A stretch of 26,081 nt of DNA from an uncultured Ruminococcus sp. (GCA_900550695.1 URTF01000028.1:1-26081); one strand, 5' to 3'. Shown: positions 1 through 7,713, counted from the first letter of the stretch. Numbers and translations are program-made. Notes: generated by a model not told the origin, from the letters alone.

Positions 1-113
1 AGGGGACAGCGTCCCTTGTCGCAGGGCAATTTGACCTTTAGCAGAAAGCGAAACACCCCAAACTAACAGCGAAAAGTTTTGTAGCAAAAGCGTAATATCT
101 ATAAATTAAAAAG

Positions 114-186
114 GCGCAATTCACATCAAAAAGGTAAAACAGAACGTGAGAAATACGTTTCGTAAACCTAAAAATGTGAATTGCGC
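114..186. repeat. Palindromic element, GCGCAATTCACAT family, copy 1
   Basis: Perfect 13-bp arms, GCGCAATTCACAT at 114-126 and ATGTGAATTGCGC at 174-186, enclose a 47-bp interior. The interior resembles that of copy 2 (428-503) when copy 2 is reverse complemented, sharing for example GTTTCGTAAA. A compact relative with the same arms but only a 9-bp interior lies at 23484-23528. Confidence 0.8.
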
Positions 187-427
187 TATTCTGTTTTCCT
201 CAAAGAAACTATCCTCGGCATAAAATGCGCAGAGCGAAGCGATAAGCATTTTTTGCCGACAACGTTTGAACAGCGGTGAAATATGAATCCGCCCCCTCAA
301 AAGCCGTAGGGGCGGATTCCATGTTCGTCACTTTTAGCATAACCGTTCATACTGCGTTGAAGCATAAATCTACTCACTCCGTTTGTAAATTTTCGCTTCA
401 AGGATAGATTTTTGAGAAAAACAGAAT

Positions 428-503
428 GGCGCAATTCACTTTAATGGCTTTACGAAACTTGATTCCTCATATTTCGTTCTTCTTTTTTGGTGTGAATTGC
501 GCC
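428..503. repeat. Palindromic element, GCGCAATTCACAT family, copy 2 (inverted)
   Basis: Perfect 12-bp arms, GGCGCAATTCAC at 428-439 and GTGAATTGCGCC at 492-503, enclose a 52-bp interior. The element lies in the opposite orientation to the copy at 114-186 and shares its interior sequence with gaps, so the two together make most of the large inverted repeat. Confidence 0.8.
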
Positions 504-652
504 TTTTGATTTGTTAGTAATTTCGCTATTGTAACAAGCTTTGACTGTTAGTTTAGGGCGTTTCGCTTCTGCGGAAGCGACAATGGGGCTTCTCGCCCCC
601 TTGACCCCTCGCAAGCTGTGCTCAGCTTGACCAGCCGGTTTTTTGTTGCTTC

Positions 653-1714
653 TTACTTTATCGCATATTTCGGCAAAGTAACTATAAACTCCGAGCCTTT
701 ATTCGGTTCACTTACGACTTTGATGCTGCCCGAATGATGTTCGATTATCTGACGTGTTATCGCAAGTCCAAGACCGTTTCCGTTTGAGGCGTGTGAAGCG
801 TCCGCTTGATAAAATTTCTCGAAAATTCGCTTCTGATCGTCCTCGGAAATGCCTATGCCGTTATCCTTGACCGAAACTGTGATGCTGTCGGGCGTTTCTC
901 GCAGGATTATCCGCACAACGCCGCCGTTATCGGTGAATTTTAGCGCATTTCCGACGAGGTTCTGCCATGCTTGGAAAAGCATATCCTCGCTGCCGTAAAA
1001 TGAAACGTGTTTGCCCTCATCGTCGATGTCGATATCGATATTTTTCTCCGTCCAGACTTCCTCATACATTATAACGACCTGACGGAGCTGTTCGTCAAGC
1101 GAAAATTCCTTTTTCTGTATTGCGACAGAGTTATTTTCGAGCCTTGAAAGCGCAAGTATATTTCCCGTAAGTGCCGAGAGCCGCTTTGTGTTCCGGATAA
1201 TTTTTTCGGCGTATTCGGCACGCTTTTCGTATGTGATGTTCGGGTCTTGGAGGAGCGTTGCATAGCCCTCGATAGTCGAGAGCGGCGTTTTCATCTCGTG
1301 CGAAACGTTCCGTGTAAAGTCGGTGTGGATAATTTTGTTGCTTCCAAGCTGTTTTGTCATAATATTGAAATTATGTATCATCTCACGCACTTCACGGAAC
1401 ATTCCCGTTTCGTTCATCTGCACGGAGAAATCACCTGCGGCAACGTGTTTCATTGATTCATTGAGTTTTATCATCGGGACAAATATCTTGTCGCTGATGA
1501 TCTTAGTTGCAATGCCTGCGAAACAAATACAGATGATTATTATGTAGACCGTGATAAAGGACGGGACGTTTCCGTCCTCAAAAAGGTGCATTCCGTTTAT
1601 GATGAGCATTATTATCCCTGCGAGAAGAATACTTGCGATCATTATAAGTCCGACAACAACGGTGAAAAGTATCGTCAGCCGAAGCGGGACTTTTTCTTTT
1701 TCCTTTTTTTTCAT
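653..1714 (-). CDS. HAMP-domain sensor histidine kinase
   Basis: A 353-aa membrane sensor kinase that should autophosphorylate on His and pass the phosphate to the response regulator encoded just upstream. Two hydrophobic segments are seen near residues 12-40 and 52-74 with a very short external loop, so the signal is probably sensed in or near the membrane. A HAMP-like segment follows at about 75-125. The H-box VSHEMKTPL has the phospho-acceptor His at 139. The ATP-binding part shows the N-box QNLVGNALKFT (about 251-261), DNGIGI (284-289), the F-box IFEKFYQ and GNGLGLAI (312-319). All catalytic motifs are intact. The start overlaps the regulator stop by 4 bp (ATGA), so the two are translationally coupled. 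The signal sensed cannot be told from sequence. Confidence 0.95.
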   Translation of the reverse strand: MKKKEKEKVPLRLTILFTVVVGLIMIASILLAGIIMLIINGMHLFEDGNVPSFITVYIIIICICFAGIATKIISDKIFVPMIKLNESMKHVAAGDFSVQMNETGMFREVREMIHNFNIMTKQLGSNKIIHTDFTRNVSHEMKTPLSTIEGYATLLQDPNITYEKRAEYAEKIIRNTKRLSALTGNILALSRLENNSVAIQKKEFSLDEQLRQVVIMYEEVWTEKNIDIDIDDEGKHVSFYGSEDMLFQAWQNLVGNALKFTDNGGVVRIILRETPDSITVSVKDNGIGISEDDQKRIFEKFYQADASHASNGNGLGLAITRQIIEHHSGSIKVVSEPNKGSEFIVTLPKYAIK

Positions 1715-2382
1715 TTCGTTTTTACCTTGTATCCGAGATTGCGGACGGTGACTATTTCAATATCGGGATTGTTTTTGAGATGTTCACGCAAACGTCCGAT
1801 GTGAACTTCGAGCGTGTGAGGGTTTGACTCGGAATCAAGTCCCCATATCTCGTCCATTATCTGTACTCGTGTGAAGGTTCTGTTCGGTGCGGAGGCAAGC
1901 TTATACAAAAGGTTGAATTCCTTTGGCGGAAGAACAGTGCTTTCGCCGCTGCAGCTTATCGTGTAGGAATCACATTCGAGCGTTGTCGAGCCAATAGTGA
2001 GCTTTCGCTCGTGTATGCTCTTTGAACGGCGTAGAAGTGCCTGAACACGCCATATAAGTTCGTTCACATCAACGGGTTTTACCATATAATCGTCCGTGCC
2101 GGAGCTGAAACCCTCACGCTTGTAGAAAATTCCGTCCTTTGCCGTTACCATAAGTATAGGCGTGTCAATACCTGCTTCTCGGAGCTGTTTTGTAAGCTCA
2201 TAGCCGTCCATTTTCGGCATCATAATGTCGGAAATAATGAGGTCGATGTACTCCTTGTCGATGATATCGAGAGCCTCTTCGCCGTTTGAAGCTTCAAATG
2301 TGTCGTAAGAATTATTTTTCAGTACCGTGCAGAAAAGCTTCCGAAGCTCTGTATCATCTTCCGCAACAAGAATTTTAAACAT
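1711..2382 (-). CDS. OmpR/PhoB-family DNA-binding response regulator
   Basis: A 223-aa two-domain transcription regulator and partner of the downstream histidine kinase. The receiver domain (about 1-120) has the acidic pair D9-D10, phospho-acceptor D52 in SDIMMPKMDG, T80 and the conserved Lys in VKPVD (102). The C-terminal winged-helix DNA-binding domain (about 127-222) has the PKEFNLL and EVHIGRLREHL motifs and ends with the usual VRNLGYK. The start at 2382 is preferred over an in-frame upstream ATG (2424), because AAAGGAGA lies correctly before it and the upstream start would be inside the leader hairpin. A near-perfect sigma-A promoter lies at 2439-2467. The target genes are unknown. The adjacent CmpB-like membrane protein gene upstream is a possible target, but this is inference. 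Confidence 0.95.
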   Translation of the reverse strand: MFKILVAEDDTELRKLFCTVLKNNSYDTFEASNGEEALDIIDKEYIDLIISDIMMPKMDGYELTKQLREAGIDTPILMVTAKDGIFYKREGFSSGTDDYMVKPVDVNELIWRVQALLRRSKSIHERKLTIGSTTLECDSYTISCSGESTVLPPKEFNLLYKLASAPNRTFTRVQIMDEIWGLDSESNPHTLEVHIGRLREHLKNNPDIEIVTVRNLGYKVKTK

Positions 2383-2398
2383 AGCGTTTATCTCCTTT

Positions 2399-2436
2399 GA
2401 AAAATAGGGCAGTAAAGTGATCAACCTTACTGCCCT
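2399..2436 (-). promoter_or_regulatory. Leader hairpin with U-run (attenuator-like) before the two-component operon
   Basis: On the minus strand AGGGCAGTAA (2436-2427) pairs with TTACTGCCCT (2415-2406), followed by ATTTTTC. This has the form of an intrinsic terminator but lies directly downstream of the promoter at 2439-2467 and before the regulator ribosome binding site. It may stop readthrough from the CmpB-like gene, or be a 5' stem-loop or attenuator of the two-component transcript. Confidence 0.6.
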
Positions 2437-2438
2437 TT

Positions 2439-2467
2439 ATTATACTATAAAATTATAACGCTGTCAA
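2439..2467 (-). promoter_or_regulatory. Sigma-A promoter of the two-component operon
   Basis: On the minus strand a perfect -35 TTGACA (2467-2462) and a perfect -10 TATAAT (2444-2439) are separated by 17 bp. Transcription should start near 2432. Confidence 0.85.
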
Positions 2468-2480
2468 CGCCGCACAAAGG

Positions 2481-3098
2481 TCAGATAGTTGTCTTGATGA
2501 AGCGGTGATCGTCGTCCGAGAGCGAAATTCTCCAGCGTTCGTTGAGCGCATGACTTTTGTGCATACGGCAGAAGCTTACCATAAAATCGACAGTCATTAC
2601 CGCAGTGAGAACGAGAGCGGCTATCTTTGCGGGAAGAGGGTCGAGCCGTCCGATGAGGTTCATTATCGGGTCAAAAGCGTAACGCATAAAGAGCGTGATT
2701 ATTGCGGCGAAGCCAAGGCTCGTGAAAACGCTTGTGTATTTTGTAACGTGGAGGGGGAGCCTTGTGTAGTTCCAGTATTCAAATCCGCAAAGCTTTTCAA
2801 CAGCATAGCCGAGTGCTATCTCACCGATGCTTACTGCGAAAAATACCGCAACGAAGTAAATAAGAACGCTGTGTTCCTTAACGGGGAGCTTTCCTGCGAG
2901 TATCATTGCCTGCGGAGTTCCGAAAATTGCATAGATAGATATGACCGCCATTCCGTAGCCATAAAGAAACGGCATTGTCATATTTCGGTTGTCGATATAG
3001 CCTTTGGTGAATGCGAGCCATACATTTTCGAGTATAAAACCGAGGAATGAGATGACCGCCGCCATAATGCCGATAGAAGTCAAGCTGTAAGTGATCAT
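2481..3098 (-). CDS. CmpB-like polytopic membrane protein (putative ABC transporter permease family)
   Basis: About 205 aa, strongly hydrophobic, with roughly five to six membrane segments. The N-terminal FLGFILENVW and the following NR.MTMPFLYGYG pattern match the family annotated as putative ABC-transporter type IV (CmpB-like, PF06541). Despite the name, members are not shown to be ABC permeases and no ATPase gene is near. The start at 3098 has the SD GGAAAGGA about 12 bp upstream. An alternative ATG at 3110 directly abuts that SD and is less likely. The gene stands alone between the two-component promoter (its stop lies just upstream of it) and the HD-GYP operon terminator. The role is unknown. 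An envelope function under the neighbouring two-component system is possible but unproven. Confidence 0.75.
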   Translation of the reverse strand: MITYSLTSIGIMAAVISFLGFILENVWLAFTKGYIDNRNMTMPFLYGYGMAVISIYAIFGTPQAMILAGKLPVKEHSVLIYFVAVFFAVSIGEIALGYAVEKLCGFEYWNYTRLPLHVTKYTSVFTSLGFAAIITLFMRYAFDPIMNLIGRLDPLPAKIAALVLTAVMTVDFMVSFCRMHKSHALNERWRISLSDDDHRFIKTTI

Positions 3099-3256
3099 GA
3101 AAATTACCATTCCTTTCCGAAAAAGTCCGAATTCTTAACAAATCCTCACTATTTTTCTTATTGTACCCATTTTAACACCGGAATATCTCTTTTTGTTCAA
3201 TTCTGCAGGCTGTTATATCAAAAATTTGTTGAGGTTTTGTTGAGGTTTGAAATTCA

Positions 3257-3307
3257 GCAAAAAAACAAAGCTTAGTTAAACCTTGTTTGAGGCTTGAACT
3301 AAGCTTT
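3257..3307 (-). terminator. Intrinsic terminator of the alarmone/HD-GYP operon
   Basis: On the minus strand an 11-bp stem, AAAGCTTAGTT (3307-3297) with AACTAAGCTTT (3277-3267), is followed by a run of T (GTTTTTTTGC). It lies just after the HD-GYP stop codon. Confidence 0.8.
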
Positions 3308-3320
3308 TGTATTGGCAATT

Positions 3321-4694
3321 TTACTTATTCTCTTCATCTGCAAGTTCCGTAGCTGCGGCTTCGATCTGCGGACGCATTTTCAGAAATACATCGGTCAGTA
3401 TCGGGTCAAAGTGTGTTCCCGATGAGCCGGCGATTATCCCGAATGCTTTATCAAATGAGAATGCCTCTTTATAGCATCGCTTTGAAACGAGTGCATCAAA
3501 GACATCGGCGATCGCCATTATTCTTGCGCAGAGCGGTATCTCCTCGCCGCAAAGTCCTTTCGGATAGCCGCTTCCGTCCCATTTTTCGTGGTGACATTCT
3601 GCGACCTGCACCGCCATATCGACGTAATTCTTATTTTCAATATCGCTCATAACGCTGCGGATAATGCGTCCGCCCTCGGAGGCGTGGTCTTTCATTATAT
3701 CGAATTCCTCGGGAGTCAGCTTGCCCTGCTTTCGCAGGATAAGGTCGGAGATGCTTATTTTTCCGATATCATGCATAGGTGCGGCACGGACGAGAAGCTC
3801 AATATATTCATCGGTGAGAATATCGGTGTAATAACCCATTTCACGTGTCTTTTTGGCAAGCATTTCGACATAGCGGCTCGTTCTTATGATGTGTCCGCCC
3901 GTTTCCCCGTCACGGCTTTCGATAAGGTTCGCAAGTCCGCTGATAGTGCTTGACTGAATTTTGATTATGCGCTCGTTATGCTCAATAAGCTCACGGTTCT
4001 TTGCGTCAAGCTCTTCTTCAAGCTTATCCTTGTATTTTTCAAGCTGAGAAGCAAGCGAAACACATATAAAAATGCATATTATGACTGCCGTTGTGATAGT
4101 GATTATGCATACGGATTTTATAATATTCGATACATAAACAAGGCGGTGCATCTCTTCATAAGCATCGGTCATTTCGCTCTCGGCGAGCGCTTTTATATCC
4201 TTAATGCTCTGCTCGATCGATATGACGTTGCTTTTCAGGTCATTGTTTATATAGTATATCGCTGTGTTAGACTGACCGTTATCGTATATCCGCTGCGTGA
4301 CCTCGGCGGTGCTGAAATAACTCTGAATGTCGGAATAAAGCCTGTGGTAAAGCTGCTCACGGGTACCGCTGTTCATTTTGTCCGAAAGCCCGGACATTAT
4401 ATCCTGCACCTCGGATCTGCGGCTTTCAAGCTCCTGCGATCTTTCAAGGTATGAAGTATCATCGTTTCCCGACATTACCATTTCGATGAGAATATTATGG
4501 TAGGAGAGCATTTTGCTGATAACAGTGTCAATTTTCAGACAGTTGTCAACATAGTCGTTCAGCATTTCTTCGTAGCTCTCATTCATTTTGGAGATACGAT
4601 GCTGCATTATACCGATCCCGCCAACGCCGATGATGCCTGTAATAAGTACAAGAATGAATATTTTGAACGCTGTTCCTCTGCTGTGAAATGTCAA
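3321..4694 (-). CDS. Membrane-anchored HD-GYP domain protein (probable cyclic-dinucleotide phosphodiesterase)
   Basis: A 457-aa signalling protein. A membrane segment at about 10-29 is followed by an extracytoplasmic helical region of about 155 residues (30-187, four-helix-bundle-like), a second membrane segment (about 188-213), a short coiled coil (215-245) and an HD-GYP domain (about 250-445). The HD-GYP signatures are intact: HDIGK with the HD pair at 308-309, HHEKWDGSGYP with GYP at 376-378, and GTHFDP near 426-431. Family members hydrolyse c-di-GMP or related dinucleotides. The substrate here is inferred only. The start codon is TTG at 4694, set by the strong SD GGGGGTGA. It is the last gene of an operon, 33 bp after the solute-binding lipoprotein gene, which suggests the binding protein could feed this sensor. 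Confidence 0.92.
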   Translation of the reverse strand: MTFHSRGTAFKIFILVLITGIIGVGGIGIMQHRISKMNESYEEMLNDYVDNCLKIDTVISKMLSYHNILIEMVMSGNDDTSYLERSQELESRRSEVQDIMSGLSDKMNSGTREQLYHRLYSDIQSYFSTAEVTQRIYDNGQSNTAIYYINNDLKSNVISIEQSIKDIKALAESEMTDAYEEMHRLVYVSNIIKSVCIITITTAVIICIFICVSLASQLEKYKDKLEEELDAKNRELIEHNERIIKIQSSTISGLANLIESRDGETGGHIIRTSRYVEMLAKKTREMGYYTDILTDEYIELLVRAAPMHDIGKISISDLILRKQGKLTPEEFDIMKDHASEGGRIIRSVMSDIENKNYVDMAVQVAECHHEKWDGSGYPKGLCGEEIPLCARIMAIADVFDALVSKRCYKEAFSFDKAFGIIAGSSGTHFDPILTDVFLKMRPQIEAAATELADEENK

Positions 4695-4727
4695 ATGCTC
4701 ACCCCCTTATCTGTGTGTGTCGGAAAA

Positions 4728-5957
4728 TTATTCCTTTACGGTTATTCCCTCGACCATTGTGTCAAGAAGCTCCTGCAGGTCACAGCTGTCGGGGTTTTGG
4801 CTCGCAATAGTCGCTCCGAAAATATAGGACGGATCCCAAAATTTGCTGCCAACATGCTGTGTATAGGAGTATTTCGACTGATCGCTCAAAGCTTTTACTG
4901 CAGGGGAAGACCTGACGATATCGGTATCGGCTGCCTTGACATTGGCAGGACATTCGCCATTGAGCCTGAAAAATTCAAGCTGTTTTTCCTCGCTTGTCAG
5001 TTCCTCCGCAAGCTTCATTGCCCACTCGGCGTTTTCGGAGTAAGCATTTATGCCGATAAGCTTGTAGCCGGCAAAGCTTGCCATTTGCAGCTTTTTGCCT
5101 GCGGCGGTGTATGTCGGCAGCTTTGCGGCTGCGTAGCCGTCGCCGTAAGCAGCGGAGAGCTTTTCTGCGTTCCATGCACCGCTCACGCCTGCGATAACTT
5201 CTCCGTTGGCCGCGCCCTCAGTAAGCTTGTCACTGTCAAGACTCGCAAAACCCGAGCTGCCTGCGATCTTAAGCATCGCCTGCGCAACATCTGAGCCTGT
5301 TATCGGCGTTTCGGTCGAGTTCCAGTTGCAGTGGTTGGTAACTCCGTCCGGGTCAAGTCCAACGTCCAGACCTGCGCCCTTGAAAAATGAGTAGATATAC
5401 CAGCCGCTGCCAAAATCCATTGCGAAAAGCTTATTGTTCTTTTCACATATATCAAGTATCGTGTCAAGGTCGCCTATATCCTCTTCGCTGAAATAATCAC
5501 TGTTGTAGTAAAGAAAATAGCAGTTGCCCGCAACGAACGGATAAGCATAGTATTTTCCGTCACGTTCGGACGAGAGTGCGGCGCCCGAACCGGCACCGCC
5601 GCAGTATTCATCTATATATCCGGCTTCGGACGAAATATCCCGGAGTGCTCCGCAGCCGATAAGCTCGTCAAGCTGATCGTCGGCAAAAACGAAAAGGTCA
5701 GCCGCATTTTCGGGCGATGCCATGACAGTTTCCTTGCAGGTCTCTTCTTTTTCTTCGCTTACGGTAATGACTAAGTTGGCCTGATCCGAGTATTTCTGTG
5801 CAAGTTCTTGAGCTGCGTTTTCAAAAAAATCGCAGTATTCGCTCGTTGCCCAGACAGAAAGCTTTACATCGGGCAGCTTTTTTGCACAGCCGCCGAATGA
5901 TGTCATTGCGATAAGTGCCGCACAGACGGCGGAGGTACACTTTAATATCTTTTTCAT
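4728..5957 (-). CDS. Orphan extracellular solute-binding lipoprotein (ABC sugar-binding type)
   Basis: A 409-aa secreted lipoprotein of the bacterial extracellular solute-binding protein class 1 (MalE-like). The start at 5957 (MKKILK) gives a classic lipoprotein signal ending in TSFGGC with the lipidated Cys at 24. The longer frame beginning at 6017 would bury the signal peptide. After the Cys come a KLSVWATSEY first strand, ADLFVFADDQLDEL and AMKLAEELTSEEKQLEF, patterns typical of sugar-binding proteins. No permease or ATPase gene lies in the window, so it is either served by a distant transporter or used as a sensor. It sits between the alarmone synthetase (37 bp upstream) and the HD-GYP protein (33 bp downstream) on the same strand. 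The ligand is unknown. Sugar or oligosaccharide is the family-based guess. Confidence 0.88.
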   Translation of the reverse strand: MKKILKCTSAVCAALIAMTSFGGCAKKLPDVKLSVWATSEYCDFFENAAQELAQKYSDQANLVITVSEEKEETCKETVMASPENAADLFVFADDQLDELIGCGALRDISSEAGYIDEYCGGAGSGAALSSERDGKYYAYPFVAGNCYFLYYNSDYFSEEDIGDLDTILDICEKNNKLFAMDFGSGWYIYSFFKGAGLDVGLDPDGVTNHCNWNSTETPITGSDVAQAMLKIAGSSGFASLDSDKLTEGAANGEVIAGVSGAWNAEKLSAAYGDGYAAAKLPTYTAAGKKLQMASFAGYKLIGINAYSENAEWAMKLAEELTSEEKQLEFFRLNGECPANVKAADTDIVRSSPAVKALSDQSKYSYTQHVGSKFWDPSYIFGATIASQNPDSCDLQELLDTMVEGITVKE

Positions 5958-5994
5958 ATCTGTCACCGACCTTTCGTAAAAATGCTCTGTCTGC

Positions 5995-6675
5995 TTATTT
6001 TTCTTCGGCAAAAGCACTGTTTCTTATGTTCTGCATACGGACATCAAGACGGGCGATATCTTCTGCACATTCCCGAAGCTCCTTTGAGATCTCTTCCGCA
6101 TTCGCGCCGAGATGTTTTTTATATTTCACCTTGTGTTCAAGGCTTGCCCAGAAGTCCATTGCGATCGTGCGGAACTGGACCTCGACAAGCATATGCTTTG
6201 TTTCGTTGAAAAGAAATATGGGTATATCGAGTATGAGATGCAGACTGCGGTAGCCGCTTGACTTGGGGTTGGTTATGTAGTCCTTGCGTTCAATAACGAT
6301 AACATCGTCCTGACTGCCGAGCTTGTCCGCAAGCATATAGATATCATCGGGGAACGAGCAGATAACACGTATCCCCGCAACATCATGGACATATTTTTCG
6401 ATGTTTTCTATTGAAACGGCGTGACCCATGCGCCTGAGCTTTTCAACGATGCTGTCGGGACGCTTTATGCGGCACTGTATCGACTCGAACGGATTCCGCT
6501 CACCGTCTATCGAAAGGTCGATATTGAGGACTTCAAGCTTGGTTTTTATCTCGAGCATCGCACAGCGGTACTGATTCATAAGCTTGAAATAAGGTTCAGC
6601 CATTTCCATAAGTATCGGTGCGTTATCCGAGTTGATAAGGTCGCCGAGCTTATTTACATCATTCTTTATTTCCAT
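5995..6675 (-). CDS. Small alarmone synthetase, GTP pyrophosphokinase (RelQ/YjbM type)
   Basis: A 226-aa single-domain RelA/SpoT-type synthetase that should transfer pyrophosphate from ATP to GTP or GDP to make (p)ppGpp. The synthetase motifs are present: VAGIRVIC, the KDYITNPKSSGYRSLH substrate loop and VEVQFRTIAMDFWASLEHK. There is no hydrolase (HD), TGS or ACT domain, so it is a stand-alone small synthetase and not the bifunctional Rel. The start at 6675 has GGGAGA about 10 bp upstream. A consensus sigma-A promoter lies at 6748-6776. It is the first gene of the unit with the solute-binding lipoprotein and the HD-GYP protein, a pairing of alarmone and cyclic dinucleotide signalling. The gene name relQ is by similarity of architecture and motif only. 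Confidence 0.9.
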   Translation of the reverse strand: MEIKNDVNKLGDLINSDNAPILMEMAEPYFKLMNQYRCAMLEIKTKLEVLNIDLSIDGERNPFESIQCRIKRPDSIVEKLRRMGHAVSIENIEKYVHDVAGIRVICSFPDDIYMLADKLGSQDDVIVIERKDYITNPKSSGYRSLHLILDIPIFLFNETKHMLVEVQFRTIAMDFWASLEHKVKYKKHLGANAEEISKELRECAEDIARLDVRMQNIRNSAFAEEK

Positions 6676-6747
6676 AAAAGGTTATCTCCCAAACAATATA
6701 TTGTCAAGGAAAAAGCAAGTTTTTCCGATAGTTTCTTCTAATTTATT

Positions 6748-6776
6748 ATTGTATCATAATTTCAGTCTTATGTCAA
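6748..6776 (-). promoter_or_regulatory. Sigma-A promoter of the alarmone synthetase operon
   Basis: On the minus strand TTGACA (6776-6771) and TACAAT (6753-6748) are separated by 17 bp, about 70 bp before the synthetase start. Confidence 0.85.
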
Positions 6777-6973
6777 CAAAAGCACAAATTTCTTTGCAAT
6801 AATATTACGAAAATCTGTACAAAAGAACAAAAATAACAGCTTAAACGATATAGTTTCAGAAAGTTTTTCGGGAGGAAAAATAACGTTAAAATATTGGAAA
6901 TAATGAAAGTGCTTTTTATCCCAAAGCTTAATTTTCGCATCGCAAAAAGGCTTAGTTTTATGCAATATATCAA
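6777..6973. other. AT-rich non-coding part of the 399-bp divergent intergenic region
   Basis: Positions 6676-7074 lie between two divergent genes. They contain the two promoters listed separately. The AT-rich remainder shows no convincing gene or repeat. A weak 24-codon frame at 6904-6978 was noted but is not supported. Confidence 0.6.
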
Positions 6974-7002
6974 TTGAAAATCGATTTCATTTCGATTATA
7001 AT
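6974..7002 (+). promoter_or_regulatory. Promoter of the acetyltransferase-MATE unit
   Basis: TTGAAA at 6974-6979 and a perfect TATAAT at 6997-7002 with a 17-bp spacer. Transcription should start near 7009, giving a leader of about 65 nt. Confidence 0.75.
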
Positions 7003-7035
7003 TAAGACTGCATTTTTTGAGAAAATATTGATGAA

Positions 7036-7063
7036 AAGGAGAACGTTTTCCACTGCGGAAAAC
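7036..7063 (+). promoter_or_regulatory. Distant Shine-Dalgarno plus hairpin before the acetyltransferase start
   Basis: A good AAGGAG lies at 7037-7041, about 33 nt before the ATG at 7075, too far for normal use. Between them GTTTTCC (7045-7051) and GGAAAAC (7057-7063) can form a 7-bp hairpin with a 5-nt loop. Folding would bring the SD within about 14 nt of the start. No good SD lies closer, and no in-frame ATG lies near the SD. Confidence 0.4.
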
Positions 7064-7074
7064 TGTGTTTTACT

Positions 7075-7713
7075 ATGGATAATATCACAAGAAGACAAAA
7101 CGAAATGGCATATATCGCTGATGAGGCCTGTCAGGCGCAGGGAATGGAAAATAAAAAGCGTCTTTACGAATTTAATCACGCAAAACCGTGGGAAACGGAG
7201 AATATGGCACGGCTCATCGATTCGATTCTGGGTTCACACGGAAAGAATACGGCTATTCTTCCGCCTTTTCAGTGCGACTACGGAAAAAATATCGAGGTAG
7301 GGGACAATTTCTTCGCAAATTACAACCTCGTTATCCTCGATGTTGCAAAGGTAACTATCGGGGATAATGTTTTCATTGCTCCGAATGTTGCGATATACAC
7401 AGCAGGTCACCCGGTTCACTATGAAGCACGGAACACGATGTATGAATACGGCATCTCCGTTACTATCGGCGATAACTGCTGGATAGGCGGAAATACTGTT
7501 ATCTGCCCCGGCGTAAAGGTCGGAAACGGCGTTGTTATCGGCGCAGGCAGCGTTGTCACAAAGGATATCCCCGACAACGTTATCGCCGCAGGAAATCCCT
7601 GCCGTGTTATCCGCCCGATAACCGACGATGACAAGCAGTATTATTTCAAGAACAGAAAATTCGATGATGAAGCAATGAAGGCAGTGAATGAATATGGCAA
7701 GAACAAAAAGTGA
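7075..7713 (+). CDS. Sugar O-acetyltransferase (maltose/galactoside acetyltransferase family)
   Basis: A 212-aa acetyl-CoA-dependent O-acetyltransferase of the left-handed beta-helix (hexapeptide repeat) family, like Maa or LacA. The N-terminal helical cap includes RLYEFNHAKPWE. The hexapeptide coil spans about 65-185 with repeats such as VTIGDNVFIAPNV and VTIGDNCWIGGNTVICPGV. The expected catalytic His lies in TAGHPVHYEAR, and the family end signature AAGNPCRVIRPI is present. Such enzymes acetylate free sugars, often in detoxification or export-linked reactions. The gene overlaps the MATE exporter by 26 bp, so the two are co-translated, which would fit modification followed by export, although this is inference. 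The exact acceptor sugar is unknown. Confidence 0.93.
   Translation: MDNITRRQNEMAYIADEACQAQGMENKKRLYEFNHAKPWETENMARLIDSILGSHGKNTAILPPFQCDYGKNIEVGDNFFANYNLVILDVAKVTIGDNVFIAPNVAIYTAGHPVHYEARNTMYEYGISVTIGDNCWIGGNTVICPGVKVGNGVVIGAGSVVTKDIPDNVIAAGNPCRVIRPITDDDKQYYFKNRKFDDEAMKAVNEYGKNKK

Larger units (their letters stand above)
1..640. repeat. Large imperfect inverted repeat (non-coding, over 600 bp)
   Basis: There is no credible gene in positions 1-652. The stretch reads as two arms in inverted orientation. The left arm (about 10-215) and the reverse complement of the right arm (about 405-590) share, in the same order, GCAGAA.GCGAAAC, CCCTAAACTAACAG-like sequence, GGCGCAATTCAC, GTTTCGTAAA, GTGAATTGCGC and CTGTTTT.CTCAAA. 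The centre holds a smaller 11-bp inverted repeat, GAATCCGCCCC at 285-295 against GGGGCGGATTC at 309-319. The left arm may continue outside the window. It looks like two inverted copies of a palindromic intergenic element downstream of the histidine kinase gene. No transposase or target duplication was seen. The match is by eye and gapped. Confidence 0.75.

Noticed and set aside
3225..3250. Tandem TGTTGAGGTTT direct repeat
   Set aside because: Only two copies in an AT-rich spacer, too little to call an operator.
4497..5294. Plus-strand open frame of 265 codons across the HD-GYP and lipoprotein genes
   Set aside because: It spans two real minus-strand genes and their gap, with no SD and no coherent domain.
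6904..6978. Small frame of 24 codons (starting MKVLFIPK) in the divergent intergenic region
   Set aside because: No well-spaced SD, no promoter directly upstream, and the acetyltransferase promoter overlaps its end. It is kept only as a weak possibility.
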